In this document: positions 1 through 12,062 of the stretch, one piece after another
Layout of the letters: every line of letters starts with the position of its first letter
Numbering within the stretch: position 1 is the stretch's first letter
Origin: Fomitopsis serialis
Taxonomy: Eukaryota; Basidiomycota; Agaricomycetes; Polyporales; Fomitopsidaceae
NCBI RefSeq assembly: GCF_022376445.1
Contig: NW_025954998.1
Coordinates: 124,001 to 188,000, forward strand
Length of the DNA: 64,000 nt
Direction of reading: 5' to 3'
Position numbers and translations under genes: made by a program
The notes under the pieces: generated by a model
Databases searched by the model: none
What the model saw: the letters and a program-made list of their open reading frames with translations, nothing else
What the model was told of the DNA's origin: nothing

Positions 1-198
1 GAGGGCGAGTCAGATGCGGATGACGAGATGTTCTGGCTAATCCTTGGCGATGGCGAGTATGCGAAGGCCGATTATTGGAAGTGGAAGGCATCTTCTCCGT
101 CTGTTCACCCACGCATATGGTCAGTAGATGCAACGAAGGGAGATGATGCGGTGCGTCGTCCCTGTTTCTGTTCGGCTATCCCTCTCATACTGCCGTGA
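1..198 (+). CDS. Possible 3' end of a gene entering from the left edge
   Basis: Frame 1 is open from the first base to a TGA at 196-198, giving 65 codons. The first 40 residues are acidic and aromatic (DADDEMFWLILGDGEY, then a WKWK motif) and read like coding sequence; the last 25 are less convincing and may lie beyond an unseen splice donor. I do not recognise the family. No upstream sequence is available, so the call rests only on openness and composition. A minus-strand frame at 105-422 overlaps it and cannot be excluded as the real one. Confidence 0.25.
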   Translation, partial: EGESDADDEMFWLILGDGEYAKADYWKWKASSPSVHPRIWSVDATKGDDAVRRPCFCSAIPLILP

Positions 199-1445
199 TT
201 TAGATCCAACCTGTCCCTGCATTTGCGGATCACCCAGAATTCCACCACCTTGTTCACCTCGTGGACTGTGTCTGGGAGTTCTTCGTCGTCGTCGGCAGTG
301 AAGCTCGTGGCAAACGAAGAGATATCAAACTGGCACTCGCAGTAGCTACGGTACGAGTGGACGTCGCCCTGTGCTGTGCGACCGGGTTCTGAGACATTGA
401 TGCAGAAATTGTCTGATATCACGGCCTCATCGAGGCCATTTACCCCAACGGTACATGCATTGATCCTGCCTTCACAACTGCCTACCGACCTCAGGCTTCA
501 CTTCCGAGACCTTGATGAGGCTGCTGTGGTACGTTGTTCCCTAGCAGTCATGGCTTGATGACGTTCATCCGTTGTCAGAATGCCGGACATATACCAGAGC
601 ATATGAATCTCCTCGCTGCAGGGGATGCAGAGGAACATGTACGTTAGGATTTCGTTACTTGAACGTCTATCTGATCGTTCTTTTTATAGCTGAAGACAAC
701 TACATGGGAAAGGGCTATCACGAAAGACCCCTCTATGTTGCCCTTGGGCGTACACGTTTCGGATCTGAGGTGATCTGATTCACTATTTCAGGAACACTAT
801 CTCCATCCCGCACCACTCGCTTTATATACCTCCGCTGGACTAACCAAGCTATGCTTATGTGGAATGCTATCTATCGCAGTTCTCGTGCTTCATCCTTCAG
901 CTATGTTGTTTGACTCCCGGATTTGCTCACGCTCCAGTCCCAGTTGAGCACTTGATTTCAGAGCAAACGCGTGGACGTGGACGTTCGATTCAAGTTCGCA
1001 TTGACTTCCTCCGAGAGATTGACCCGTGATACCATGAGGAGGACTCGTGACCGTGTTCAATGCACGAACCTTGTAGCTGCTCACAGCGTGACCACTTCGC
1101 CCACGATGGTGGTATTCAATCGCGGGGATAGCGGGGCTCTCTTGCACGTTCAATGAGACCATGGTCCAATACAGGAATGTAAGCGCGCCGTTTTTATCGG
1201 TAGCAGTCTCAGCTGACGCCTCGGCCCTCAAGGTGACAGCTTCACTGATTCACCAGCCCATACCTGAAGGTCATCTTGCCTTATCGCGTACCACCTTTGC
1301 TTGCAAAACATACGGTGCTTTCTCGTGGGAGATTTGGATGCAGTCTTTCGACTCTTCTAATCGGCCCTGGGACGTAAGGCATGGTCCATAAAACCTTGAT
1401 TTAATCTGCAATGACTTCGCACTCGAAGGCGTGGACGGGGTCAAG
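199..1445. other. Intergenic region upstream of GH17 copy A
   Basis: About 1.2 kb with only short overlapping frames on both strands and no recognisable domain. A TATA-like run (TTTATATA) lies near 820, too far from the next start at 1446 to be assigned to it with confidence. I see no RNA gene or repeat here. Confidence 0.4.
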
Positions 1446-2868
1446 ATGGTTTGCCTTCCCCACTCTGTGCTCGTCGTACTGAGCGCCTCCTTGGCTCTAG
1501 ACGTTTTCGCCCATCCCCTCGTCGACGATGTGACAGCCGAACTTGAAGTGCGCGAGTTGAGCGGACGAACTGGGACCGCACTTCCCGCGCCGTTTTGCTT
1601 TCCTGCCCTTGGGTTTGTGATGCCGCCGGTACTGCCCCCGGACAACACTATTTGGTGGTGCGATCCTAGCACCGAGTACGCGTTTGTCGGCTTCAGCTAT
1701 GAGGTCACTGCATGTAAGTCCGCTATGTTGGGTGTGATCACTTAGTTTCTTATCTTGGCTTGGACAGGTCAAACTCCCGAACAACTGCACCGGGAATTTG
1801 CCGACATTCGCTATCACTTCAATTCTCGCTACGTCCGACTGTATGGGGCGTGCGATAGGGAGGGCTTCTAGTGAGTCTTTCACGATCATCACTGACCTCG
1901 AGAGTCAAATATAGTGTTTAGTGATGATATCGTCAATGCTGCATGGGATAATGGCCTGGGAGTACATGCTCTCGTCTGGGTGTGTTTCATCTACCCCGCG
2001 CCAGTCACACACTAACCCGGGAACTCAGTTTGGTTTCGACGGGAGTGACATCTGGATAACACGCCGCGACACCCTCTTCGCCTCGCTACATGCGAATCCT
2101 AAGGCGAAGTTCATCACCCGCGGCGTCCAATTTGGGTCGGAGCCGCTGTACGACAACGTTCTCCCTCACCAGCAACTCGCGGAACAAGTCATCCTCGCGA
2201 AGGCAAACTTATCGAGCCTCAACATTCCTGTCACTGTCAGTGAACTTGCGTATGGATATCAAGAGCGCGGCGGTGCACAGGATGTGCTCGATGCGATTGA
2301 CTTCATCAACATTCACATGTTACCCTTCTTCGACCAGGATGCGTCAACGGGTGAGTGTCCTTGAGAGTCTCGTATGCTCGTTGAATGCCCGACATTGAGC
2401 CATCTCATCCAGCGAACGCATCCTGGCCAATTGTGATCGACAAGAACCTAGATTTCTTCATTGAGAACGGGAACGGAAAGAAGATGTATTGGGACGAGGT
2501 CAGTCAATCAAGATTTGTGATTGATGCATTCTTGAAAATTCATGCCTCTGCAAAGAACGGCTGGCCATCGGTGACGTCGCCGAATGTCCAGCCCAACAGT
2601 CCATACGCAGTTTCAAACATACCAAATGAACACGTACGTCCCGCACAATCTACTGCCCAGCGGTTGGTCGTTTGTGGTGTACTGATTCGTACCACTCCAG
2701 GCATACTTCGAGCTCCTCGACTCCAAGTGCGAATACTTGAAGACCGTTGTGGGTGGTGGCGTGGGATGGTTCGCTCACATATATTCGGACAATATGGAGC
2801 CAGGATACGGGATCTACAACAGCTCGGGGCACATGAAGTTCCCATTCCACCCACGAACGGAGTGCTAG
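1446..2868 (+). CDS. Secreted GH17-like glucan hydrolase/transglycosylase, copy A
   Basis: Seven exons: 1446-1713, 1768-1870, 1922-1979, 2029-2350, 2413-2498, 2556-2633 and 2701-2868, encoding 360 aa. A hydrophobic N-terminus (about residues 1-22) looks like a signal peptide. The body matches the GH17 (beta-1,3-glucanase/glucanosyltransferase, Bgl2/Scw-like) layout. It has an ADIR..YVRLYGACD segment, a VQFGSEPL segment with the likely acid/base Glu, IPVTVSELAYGYQ, INIHMLPFFD, and a final D-E-NGWPS motif with the likely nucleophile Glu. In this family such enzymes cut or rearrange beta-1,3-glucan at the cell wall. All exon boundaries match the neighbouring copy B, so the two arose by tandem duplication. 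The acceptor of exon 3 (after position 1921) was chosen because the nearer AG brings in a stop. The start at 1446 rather than the in-frame ATG at 1431 fits the signal peptide. Confidence 0.85.
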
Positions 2869-4086
2869 CACTTTTGAATGGTGAGTTGGGTCGCCTCAAG
2901 GTGAAGTATCGTTGGGCTTCCATTGTATATTGTGCTATCACATGTTCTTGCTCAGTCTACACCGCGGCTCGGTAGATGTATCTGTTCATTACGGGTGAGT
3001 GCGCTCACCGAAATGCTCGCGGCATCAAACACCGGCGCCGCATTGCACCTCTTGATGTCGATACTGAGAGGTGAAGAGGCGATTAGTAGCCGTAAAGCCC
3101 GGGTAAACGTTGTATCAGCAGGTGGGATTTTGCATGCATTCCATGTGTGATGCGCTTGACTTCCGTCAACAGTGTACTAGCGGTCGTTTCCAGTACCGCT
3201 GCACGAGACCTTGACGCCTTGGTTGGTACGTGAAACGACTCGAGGATTCAGATGCGGTCCAGGGCGATACAAATGGTATTGCTGACCATGAGCGGCCGGT
3301 CTCAGGCTGGGTTTATGTCAGGAAAACATCGTGCTGCTTAGCACGCTTACCGTTATCCGGGGCGCGGCGTGGTCCCTTCCACCTATATGTGGGCTGACTC
3401 TCATCATTGCTGAGTACTGATGAGTCCATCTTCCGATTCCAGTGGCCTGCCGCGGGAAGAAAATCAGATCAAAGGTGGGTGCATTGTCTCCCAGTAGTTC
3501 TTGACAGCACTTCGCGCTCGTCCTGTAGTGCATAGCATGAGTACGTTGGCAACTTGCTCGCGTGCCAGGGAGTGTTGTACCACCATCGGAGTCGTACTTA
3601 ACTTTGAACCAACTCAACATTCACTCAGCCGTGGTCGACGAGGAGCGCTCGTGATTCGGGACCAGTGTTGCCCGTGATCGCGCTCGGGTTGTTCAGACGG
3701 CGTGCTCTTCAGGTTGAGACCGGCTTTACGCTCCTGGCGTCCTCCGGCCAGTGCACTCCTTCCTCGATCTGCTCTCTACGTGCCCGCATAGTAACGGCCA
3801 ATGCATCTGAGGCTGAACGTTGCTGAACGTCAATGTCGGAATGTAACGAGAGAGGGAGGCTGACATAGGCATCGTCAGCCACACTGCAGTTCTGCTCCTC
3901 GGTGAAACCTGCTCAGGCGCATGGCGCAGACACCTCGCAGTGAACCTATGCACGCGGTACTCGTTCTTGGGCAGCGTCCTCCCCGCCTGCTCGCCATCAC
4001 TTGACTCCCGTCGGGGACCTCCATGGGCCATAAAACGCCGCTGTGCGGGCAGCCCTGTGGACAAAGTTGTTACGATCTTCGCCAGG
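2869..4086. other. Spacer between the two GH17 copies
   Basis: About 1.2 kb with only short shadow frames and no domain, repeat or RNA gene that I can support. It should contain the 3' end of copy A and the promoter of copy B. I see no clear TATA box within 100 nt of the start at 4087. Confidence 0.4.
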
Positions 4087-5577
4087 ATGGCATTCTTCTC
4101 ACTCTCCCTGAGCGTATTACTATCTGTATTGAACCTTAGCTACGCCCTGCCACTCTATGGGGATGCCTCGACGAACCTTTTTGAATATGGTGACCTCGGC
4201 GGGATTGGAGTCCGTGCATCGTCCTGCTTCCCAGCCCTAGACTTCGAGATGCCATCCTCTGTTCCATCGAGTGTCAATGACTGGTGGTGCGATCCCAGCA
4301 CGGAATACGCGTTCCTCGGATTCAGCTACGAAGTCACAGCCTGTGAGTGGTCAATGCAGTATGCCCCGCGAACTGATCCGAGCCCGACACGTCTGCTGCA
4401 GGCCAAAGTGCTGACCAGCTCAAGAGGGACTTCGCCGACATTCGCAAGACCTTCAATGGGCGATACGTCCGCCTCTACGGAGCCTGTGATAACGACGGCT
4501 TCTAGTAAGACGCTTTTCTTCGCACACTCAGATCAGACGAACTCACCTGGACAACAGCGACGATATCGTGGACGCTGCCTGGGAGAACGATCTAGGCGTG
4601 CACGCCCTCATTTGGGTGAGTACACGCCAGTCGGACCAGGATTCGGACACGCGATGACACCACCCGTCCAGTTCGGCTTCGACGGGGACAACAAGTGGAA
4701 GACACGCCGCAACAAGCTCTTCGCCTCGCTGCACTCCAACCCAAAGGCACAGTTCGTCACGCGCGGCGTGCAGTTCGGCTCGGAGCCGCTCTTCGACGAC
4801 GTCCTCCCGCACGCGGAGCTCGCGAAGCAGGTCGAGCAGGCGAAGACGAACCTCTCCAGTCTGCACATCCCGGTCACCGTCAGTGAGCTGGCATATGGCT
4901 ACCAGGAGCGCGGGGGCGCCCAGGACGTACTGGATGCCATCGACTACATCAACATCCATATGCTACCGTTCTTCGACCAGACGGCCTCGACCGGTGAGAG
5001 AAGATCTCTTCTGTACGCACCTTCGTGTGTCCAAGGACTGACCAGTGCCGTGCAGCGAATAAGTCATGGCCAATTGTGGAGAAGAACCTCAAGTTCTTCA
5101 CCAAGAATGGAAGCGGGAAGAAGATGTACCTGGACGAGGTGTGTTCCAGACGGTGACTTGCCTTTCTCCGGACGCGCTGATCGTCCGTGCCTGCTCACAG
5201 AACGGGTGGCCTTCCAAGACGTCGGAAGGTGTACAGCCGAACAGCCCTGACGCAGTAGCGAACGTCGCAAACGAGAAGGTGAGCTCAGATCACTCCATTC
5301 GCATCTTACCTTCCATCCGTACGAATACTTCTCGGCCATAACTGCGCATGCCATCCGTCTCACCCGCTGCTGTATCTCGGACGTGCGCTTACCCCCTCCG
5401 TCCCGACAGGCCTACTACGAGCTGCTGGATTCGCAGTGCTCGTACTTCAAGAACGCGACCGGCGGCGGCATCGGGTGGTTCGCGCACATCTACTCGGACG
5501 ATCAGGAGCCCGGGTACGGCATCTACAGCAGCTCCGGCAAGACCAAGTTCTCCTTCAATCCGAAGACGAGCTGCTGA
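4087..5577 (+). CDS. Secreted GH17-like glucan hydrolase/transglycosylase, copy B
   Basis: Seven exons: 4087-4342, 4402-4504, 4558-4615, 4672-4993, 5056-5138, 5201-5278 and 5410-5577, encoding 355 aa. It has a signal-peptide-like start (MAFFSLSLSVLLSVLNLSYA) and the same GH17 landmarks as copy A: YVRLYGACDNDGFY, VQFGSEPLFDDVL, VTVSELAYGYQERGG and YLDENGWPS. Both putative catalytic Glu residues are kept. The GC content of its codons is higher than in copy A, which suggests the copies have been diverging for some time. The likely role is cell-wall or environmental beta-glucan processing outside the cell. The substrate and the balance of hydrolysis against transfer cannot be read from the sequence. 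An AATAAA signal follows at 5761. Confidence 0.88.
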
Positions 5578-6387
5578 TATCCAAGTCAACGATGCGCTCC
5601 CACCTACCTCGATGTACTGCACTCCGTCGGAGACGGAGCGCGCTGGTGAGGTGGTCCTCCGACGGCCATCGGACATTCTCCACGCGAGCTTTCAGTAGTG
5701 CTGAAGGCGGTACCCCCTTCCTGTCGTTCACTGCGTGTTCCAGGTGTTACATTATTGGGCAATAAAGTTGTTGTATCAGTCACCGTGAGATGATTAAGGT
5801 CGCTCGAGACATATGTATCGTCTGCAAATGCATCAGAGCTAGTGAGTGACGGGGCCACTAACACTTGCACGACAGTTGAGGTCGTGTCTCGTGCACCTGC
5901 TCCCCCAATTGAAGGGATCCCGCCGCTCGGGGACAAGTAGGCGACAGCTACCGGACAGCTATCAAGGGGATGACAGACGTGCACAGCCCTGTGCAGCGAG
6001 TGACAGGACCGTTCCCTCAGTTTCTGTCTACGGTGGTCAGAAGCCGCACGATCGAAATCAAGAAGGGAAGAACGAAACTGTGGACGTGAGGCTGTGCACA
6101 AGACGCGGAGCTAAATCTGCAGGGAGAACACGCTATCTTCTGTCAAACTGAAAATCATGCACCGCTGGAGCAATCTGCACCGACCAAGTATTTTAATGAT
6201 AGGGTTCGAGGGTAGACAATCCTGAACAGCTCTCCGCACTCCACGCAGCTTACTAAAGATGATATTCAAGAGAAAGAGCAGTCCGATAGGCTGTGCGATG
6301 ACTATGTGCGATGACTAGGCGCTACAATAATAATGGTGTCCAAGGCGAGAGACGAGTCCGAGTCCATGTGTGCATGTCAAAGGTCGA
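5578..6387. other. Spacer between convergent genes
   Basis: About 800 bp between the stop of GH17 copy B (plus strand) and the stop of the minus-strand secreted-protein gene. It is expected to hold two 3' untranslated regions. Only short frames are present; nothing else is recognised. Confidence 0.4.
5761..5766 (+). terminator. Polyadenylation signal AATAAA after GH17 copy B
   Basis: A canonical AATAAA lies 184 nt past the stop codon of the upstream gene, in a short A/T-rich pocket. Fungal signals are often degenerate, so a perfect match here is suggestive only. Confidence 0.35.
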
Positions 6388-7357
6388 TCAAGCGAACAGA
6401 GCGAACACGGAGCAGACAGCAACAAGCGACGACATCGCAACCGCGGCCAAAGGCACGGCGGAAACGGAGAACGCACCGCTCGTGCTACTGGAGGCTGCGT
6501 TGTTCGCGGTCTGCGTGATCGTTGACGGCTCGGAGCCATCTGGTGCGGAATGTTAGTTGCTGGGAACACGATACCATGGAAGGCTACATACCAGCAAAGC
6601 TGGCGCCGCACTGGCCGACAACCGTGCCATTGACGGTACTTGCGATACTCGGATCAGCCTGCGCAGCAAGGTTGTACATCGCCTTGGTGCAATCCGTGCA
6701 GGTGACATTGCTGCCAAGCTTGACACTACCTTCCTCGATCTCCGACACGACCGATTGGAGGTTATCCTTCGTGATCGTGCCCACCTGCGATTGGATATTG
6801 TTCAAAAGCTCGGTGGCGCAGAGTGTCTTGTTGTTCGACGTGCTACAATAGATGCGTCCTGGGTCAGCGCCGGGTGCCACTCCGTGCGAAGGCAGCTCCT
6901 TACTCAGCCAAGCACGCGGCCTTGCGCGCAGTAGGGTAGTACTGCTGCACCATCGAGACGAGGTTACTGGTGTCCGACGTGCTGAGGCCTGCCGACTCGA
7001 GGTCGCTCGCGCAGCCCGAGGTGACGTTCGTGACGACGTCCGACAGCGTCTGGTTCGAGCACACCGTCTGCGAGCACATCCCAGTGAGCCAGCTGTTGAC
7101 CGTCGGCACCACAGACGTGTTCTGCGTCGACACGACGAGCCCGACGAGGCTCTGTGCGTTCAAGCATGTCGTCTCGGTGGACGTAACGAGCTGAGCGAGG
7201 GTAGATTGACAGCTCGACGAAAGCCTGTCGTGTGGATCGAGCTTAGTTGAATGCGGTCGTCGAGAGAGAATGTTAGGACGCACGACAGAGCCGAGGTAAG
7301 ATGCGCGCCAGCCGCCACCATCATAGCATACTTAGCGATCTTGGTCGTAGAGAACAT
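6388..7357 (-). CDS. Secreted Cys-rich protein, DUF7729-like, with GPI-type tail
   Basis: Four exons on the minus strand: 7357-7284, 7224-6904, 6842-6592 and 6539-6388, encoding 265 aa. The N-terminus has a hydrophobic signal-like stretch (AKYAMMVAAGAHLTSAL). The middle is rich in Ser/Thr with regularly placed cysteines (GMCSQTVCSNQTLSDVV, NVTCTDCTKAMYN), the layout of a fungal family of secreted proteins now carried as DUF7729 (name from memory, so tentative). The last exon adds a Ser/Thr-rich linker and ends in a hydrophobic tail (AAVAMSSLVAVCSVFALFA). That arrangement fits GPI attachment, so the protein probably sits at the plasma membrane or cell wall. Its biochemical function is unknown. 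The splice junctions all restore frame and are GT-AG. Confidence 0.75.
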
Positions 7358-8541
7358 ATCGGCGAGAAGAGAAAGCAAAAGCGACTGCAAGCAAGGGTAG
7401 AAATGTGGGAGCTGAGTGAATGGCAGCCCGGCTGCAGGAGGTGGTCAAGATGAAGGTGAGAGAAAGAAAGGAGCGGTGGGCGGAATTGGGAGCAGCTGAC
7501 GCGCCTGTGGGTCGTTGCAGTGCTGCCCGCTGTGCCCGCAGCGGATGCCAGCGGATGCCGAGCGCTGCGTAGCCGGTTGCCATTCTGGGGCTTCCGAGAG
7601 CCACCCCCACATGCCGACGCGAGCGTTGTCTGTCTTCCTTCCTCACGCTTGCCTCGGTGCATGCGCGACCTCGAGCTGTTGGCGGCGATGACTTCGAGGA
7701 GAGGGGCGGGAGAGGGGCGGGAGAGGGGGGCTGGAGATGCCCCGCGGGTACGTACGATCCTGATCGGACGCGAGTCGGGTCACGGCAGATTGATGGGCGC
7801 CGCCGGATCTGGAATGTTGTGTTGCGACCTGGTCTGGGGCGTCGACTCCGTGTCCGTGTCCCTCTCCTGTGTCCCTGTTCTCCACGCATCCCTCTGTCAT
7901 TCCTGGCCAAGCGCGGACGAAGGACCATGCTCGGCTGATGGGACCGAGCTGTATGAATCCGCGGCGACGCACGGGTGCCGCTGGCATGCATATGTCCTCG
8001 GTGTGTTCCTCGTACCTATCAGAGTCACACTCATAGTTGCCTCATAGGGTCGATATCCCATAGGCAAACACTTGGATAGCCGCGATATTGAATGCGAGGG
8101 GACGACGCACCAGGCAAAGTGAAGTGGGTGACCGACAATCATGCACCTGACATGCTTCACTTCTCGGCCCATGTTCCACTCAGGACTTAGCCCCGGACAT
8201 CGCTGTGCTACGTCGCTCACGCTCGCATGCATCGCAGGGAAGCAGACAGATACCGTGCGTCCTTCCTCCCAAGGATTGGCAGATCCAGCACAGGTTTCCG
8301 GCCTCAGTTCGGAACGGACTGCACCGCATGTCAAAGAAGCTTTCACGGGTTTTCACAGGGGCGTATGCATGAATAGAAAATACAACATGTCGTATTACAG
8401 CCATGAGGTCAGTCCGGGGCACCATGTACGAACCGTGCCGGAATGCTACTATGATACAGCCAAGTTAGCAGGACGCGGATCATGTAAGTATATCCAATGC
8501 ATCCATCCCACCCAATCCAGCGAAATCACCGCGTCCATCAC
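7358..8541. other. Intergenic region upstream of the DUF7729-like gene
   Basis: This should carry the promoter of the minus-strand secreted-protein gene and the 3' end of the next minus-strand gene. A short tandem duplication of a GGGGCGGGAGA unit lies near 7700-7725. Longer frames on both strands overlap one another and have no recognisable domain. Confidence 0.35.
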
Positions 8542-9144
8542 CTAGAACTTCCAATACTGCACACTCGCGAGCGCACGCTCGAATGGCGACTCGCACCCCC
8601 AGATCTCCGCCTCGCGATCGCTGTGGATGAGCGCGCTCTGCAGCTCGCTCACGGTCGCCCGGGCCCCGCTCAGGTCCGTCACCCGCCCGCCGGCCAGCTC
8701 CTCCTTCGAGCTCTGGATCGCCTGTGTCACGTCGGCGTCGATATGTGCGAGGATGTCCGCGGTGTCCCCGTCCTCCTGCCACCGCATGCCGAGCGTCGCT
8801 CGTACCACATGCGTGAGCAGGGAAAGGCTCGCGAGGCCCATGCCTGCGCCGTATAGCGAGCGTGCACGGCGGAGCACGGTGGCGAGCTCGGGCGTGGGAT
8901 GTGAGAAGCCGTCGGAAGACCTAGAGAAGAGCTGTGTCGAGGGGCTGAGCTGTTTCGCGTTCATTTTGTCCAGTCGTCTCCGCGCAGTGTCGTGGAAGGC
9001 GGCGGTGACGCTTGGTGGGTTCGTCGCCAGGAATGAGCGAATGACCGCTCGCATGCTGGCACTTGCTGTAAGCGGGTGCAGGTGAGTAGACACGAGCGGT
9101 GCTCACTCGTCGATATCAGCATTGGCGATGAAGCTATCCATCAT
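8542..9144 (-). CDS. Small hypothetical helical protein
   Basis: Two exons: 9144-9107 and 9061-8542, encoding 185 aa. The second exon is a long open frame with coding-like composition (RAVIRSFLATNPPSVTAAF, then a Leu/Ala-rich stretch and TQAIQSSKEELAGG). It looks alpha-helical, with one moderately hydrophobic segment near residues 75-95 but no clear membrane anchor. The short first exon (MMDSFIANADID) is inferred from a GTGAGC donor and a CAAG acceptor; if that junction is wrong, translation could start at the internal Met (MRAVIRS). I do not recognise the family. No neighbour suggests a role. Confidence 0.5.
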
Positions 9145-11399
9145 GAGGTTGCTGTGCGTACATCGTCAGCATAGGGTGTGTCATGATCACTGTGCACTAC
9201 ATACACATGCCCAAGGACGGGGCGGGAGTCGTGGACGGTCTCTAAAGCAGGCATGCTGGAGGGGAGAAGGGAGTATCGGTGGCGTCGAGGAGGAAAGGCT
9301 ACTCAGAGGGCTGTGTGCAATGTCAGCTATCATGGCGCAGAGAGAAACTTATATCCTCAGCCCGGCGTTGTACTGTGATCCGAGCAGTCAATCCGTCGCG
9401 CCGAGCATTAATCCCAAGCAGTGGTGGCCCCCTCGGTGACCGCATCTGACTCTGGCATCTGCGCCATGCACAAACTCCGATCTGCCAGTGAACTCGCCAT
9501 CCTCGCATCTCCCCCTCATGCATCCAAGGGATTGTGACAGCGACGTGACATACGTGCTATCACAGTCGTCGTCCGGGGCCTGCTGACATGCGGGCTGTGA
9601 CTTATGCCTGAGGGCACGGACGCGTCTGTGGCGGACACGCGCAGCCTGCAGAGCGGCTACCCAATCAGTGTGCGGGTGGCTGGCGGAATTGGATCTGCGA
9701 ACTTCTCCGCAAATCGCTCCGATCAGCATCTTCGTGCCCCGCCGTGCCGCCACCCGATCGGGCCGTTCATGCAGTTCCTCTTTCACCGTCTCGTAACGGA
9801 CCCGGGCTCCAAGCGCGCGGCACAACCTTCTTATCCAGGCTCAACGGTCCTGCAGCGGGATAAACCCACTTGACTTGACCGACATTGGCTTTATTGCATG
9901 CCAGCGTCCGTTCTCAAACACGCTTAGCCTCGGTCGCGGGACGGTGCTGATCAAGCCAACCGGGTTAGCACTGACCGCACTTGGACCGCACCGCGCCGTA
10001 CATTCAACCACGGTGAACATAAAAGTCGGCGAACACGTATGTAAGACCTCAGACGAATGTGGCGTCTAGGGCGCATCACTACGACGCATTACACTCACGT
10101 TACGAAGCCCTATCATATCACAGCATCGCGTCTGAACAACTTGTTCATGACTCGCGAAGTTGATCAACGGTCGACTAGGCGGGGCGCATATTCGGTATCT
10201 GAAGACTGCATGAATGACCATCCGCAGCAGCTGTCCGCGCAGATCGCAATGCAGCAGCAAACGCGGCGGCACGGTCTTCAAATTAGTAGGCTCGCGCGCG
10301 GGAGAATAAGTTGAAGTACCGGGGTTCCCTCGGTGGTACGTACGTCGTTCCGTGGTTGGATGTTCTGGGCTGCCTCCGAAAGGTATGTACAATCTTCCGA
10401 GACGGAAGAAAGTGCACCAACGTATCGGTTGGCTGCCGTTGGTAATTAGCTTACCTGGTGGAACACCCGGCGGGAGCCTGTAGAGTACTTCGTAGAACGG
10501 TACTTGTTCAAGGTTAACTAGTACCGGGACATAGAGTTAAGGTATTTTTGGTTGATGTGTGCATCTTCGTCATTTGCGCCATGCTGTGTTCTTCGTATTG
10601 AACTGCATGATTGACGAACATATCTCTGTAGAACATGGATGGGAGAAGGATATGACTCATCAGGATTGATGAGACAACAGCGTGTGAGCCCTTTCGAGCC
10701 TCTGTCACGCTGGAGGCACAGGGAGCCATTGATGACCGACACCAATACATCGCAACCCTACACAGGCGCCACGCCACCACCGGGTGGCCGCCTCCGTATC
10801 GACGAGGCCCCTGAGGAGCTCAAATAAGCAAACGAGACATGTGTATGTAGAACATATTGGCGGGTGTTAGAAAGAGACAAGGAAAGATTTCCTGCGGAGA
10901 ATACTACTTGCACGGTGCGAGAAGTGACATGGCAGATCATAGGGCGCCGCTGCCACGACTGTAGATGCGGTGGAGGAAAGGTTCAGACTGTCCAGGACGT
11001 TGGTGATGCGACATACCCGGGTTCGGACTGCGTCACGGAACGGTCTCAAAGCTGTCGCCTTCAGGCTTGGAGACGACTCGGTGGCGGCAGATTGACAATC
11101 GACCCGTCCGTGTGAGGATCACGATGCGTGCCGCTGTCGTTGGACTGTCACCGGGGCGGTGAAACTGTACCAGCTGCGCGTGTGCCAAGTACGTGTATGT
11201 GGCAGCGCCCATGCGTCGTATGTCGCATTCCTTGCACATATCCTCGGGACGTCCGTTGCAAGAACATAGCGGTGCTCGTATACCACTGCACTTCAACGCG
11301 AAATTTCCACGTAGGATAACGTGGGGAGAGACGGCATATCCTGTACCTTACCTATTTATATCTCGCCTGGCCGATCTCCAGCCTGTTTCCTCGATTGGA
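9145..11399. other. Gene-poor stretch
   Basis: About 2.2 kb of short conflicting frames. The only coding-like island is a frame starting at an ATG at 10732 (TDTNTSQPYTGATPPPGG, ending at 10827). It could be a first exon, but I found no good donor after it. No repeats, RNA genes or protein domains are evident. Confidence 0.35.
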
Positions 11400-12062
11400 G
11401 CTAAGTACCATGACGCGAGCTCGTGACGTATTACCACGACGCGTCGCGGGCGTCGTGGCTTTCGCGCATACATCCACCCCGTCGACATCCTTGATCTGCA
11501 ACCCTCACCTCCATGCAAAGTCTCAACGTTCAAAGTTCAACCGTCGAGTCGCGTGTTCAAGTCCAAGCCATACCACTTGGAGGTAGCATGCCCCTTTACG
11601 GTATGCAATGCGGTGCAGGGCGTAGCCAGGCGAGTCATGCGCGTCGTTGCATAGAACCTGACGATCGAGACCGTGATCGACGAGTCTGTGACGCAGAACC
11701 CGGCCCTACTCGCCCGGGAGGAGAGGGGTGCGGGCGCGCAGGAGGCGCAGAAGACGGTGCAGTTTGCGCAGCTAGTGGACCTGAGGAACGCGAGCGCGAG
11801 CGGGGTTCTGTTTGAGAAAAAGTGGCAGAACGTTGCTGCTTTGTTGGATTCGAACACGGTGGTGGTTACGGACCGACTTAAGGTGTAAGGTGCGTCGAGT
11901 GATATGTCGGTCCCTCCATTGCGTTGCTGAATTACACTGTTATGACTGGCTGGATCAGCTGCCATTCTGACAGTGTGGATACACAACGTCCGGGATCATC
12001 TCAACCGTTACAAGAAAGATGTTATCAAGGAGCTAGTAGCGGGTACACAGAAGATCTACTAG
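11400..12062 (+). CDS. Unrecognised, probably frameshifted gene
   Basis: Coding-like sequence continues across three reading frames. The first segment (ELVTYYHDASRASWLSR) switches frame near 11465 into one containing IHPVDILDLQPSPPC and FKSKPYHLE. A 75-nt GT-AG intron (about 11582-11656) then joins a strongly coding block (NLTIETVIDESVTQNPALL, KTVQFAQLVDLRNASASG, LLDSNTVVVTDRLK). A further intron seems to join VWIHNVRDHLNRYKKDVIK and a stop at 12062, but that junction needs one extra G near 11887. The two frame breaks could be sequence error or real decay. I do not recognise the family and cannot place the start. It may be a fragment of a larger gene. Confidence 0.35.
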
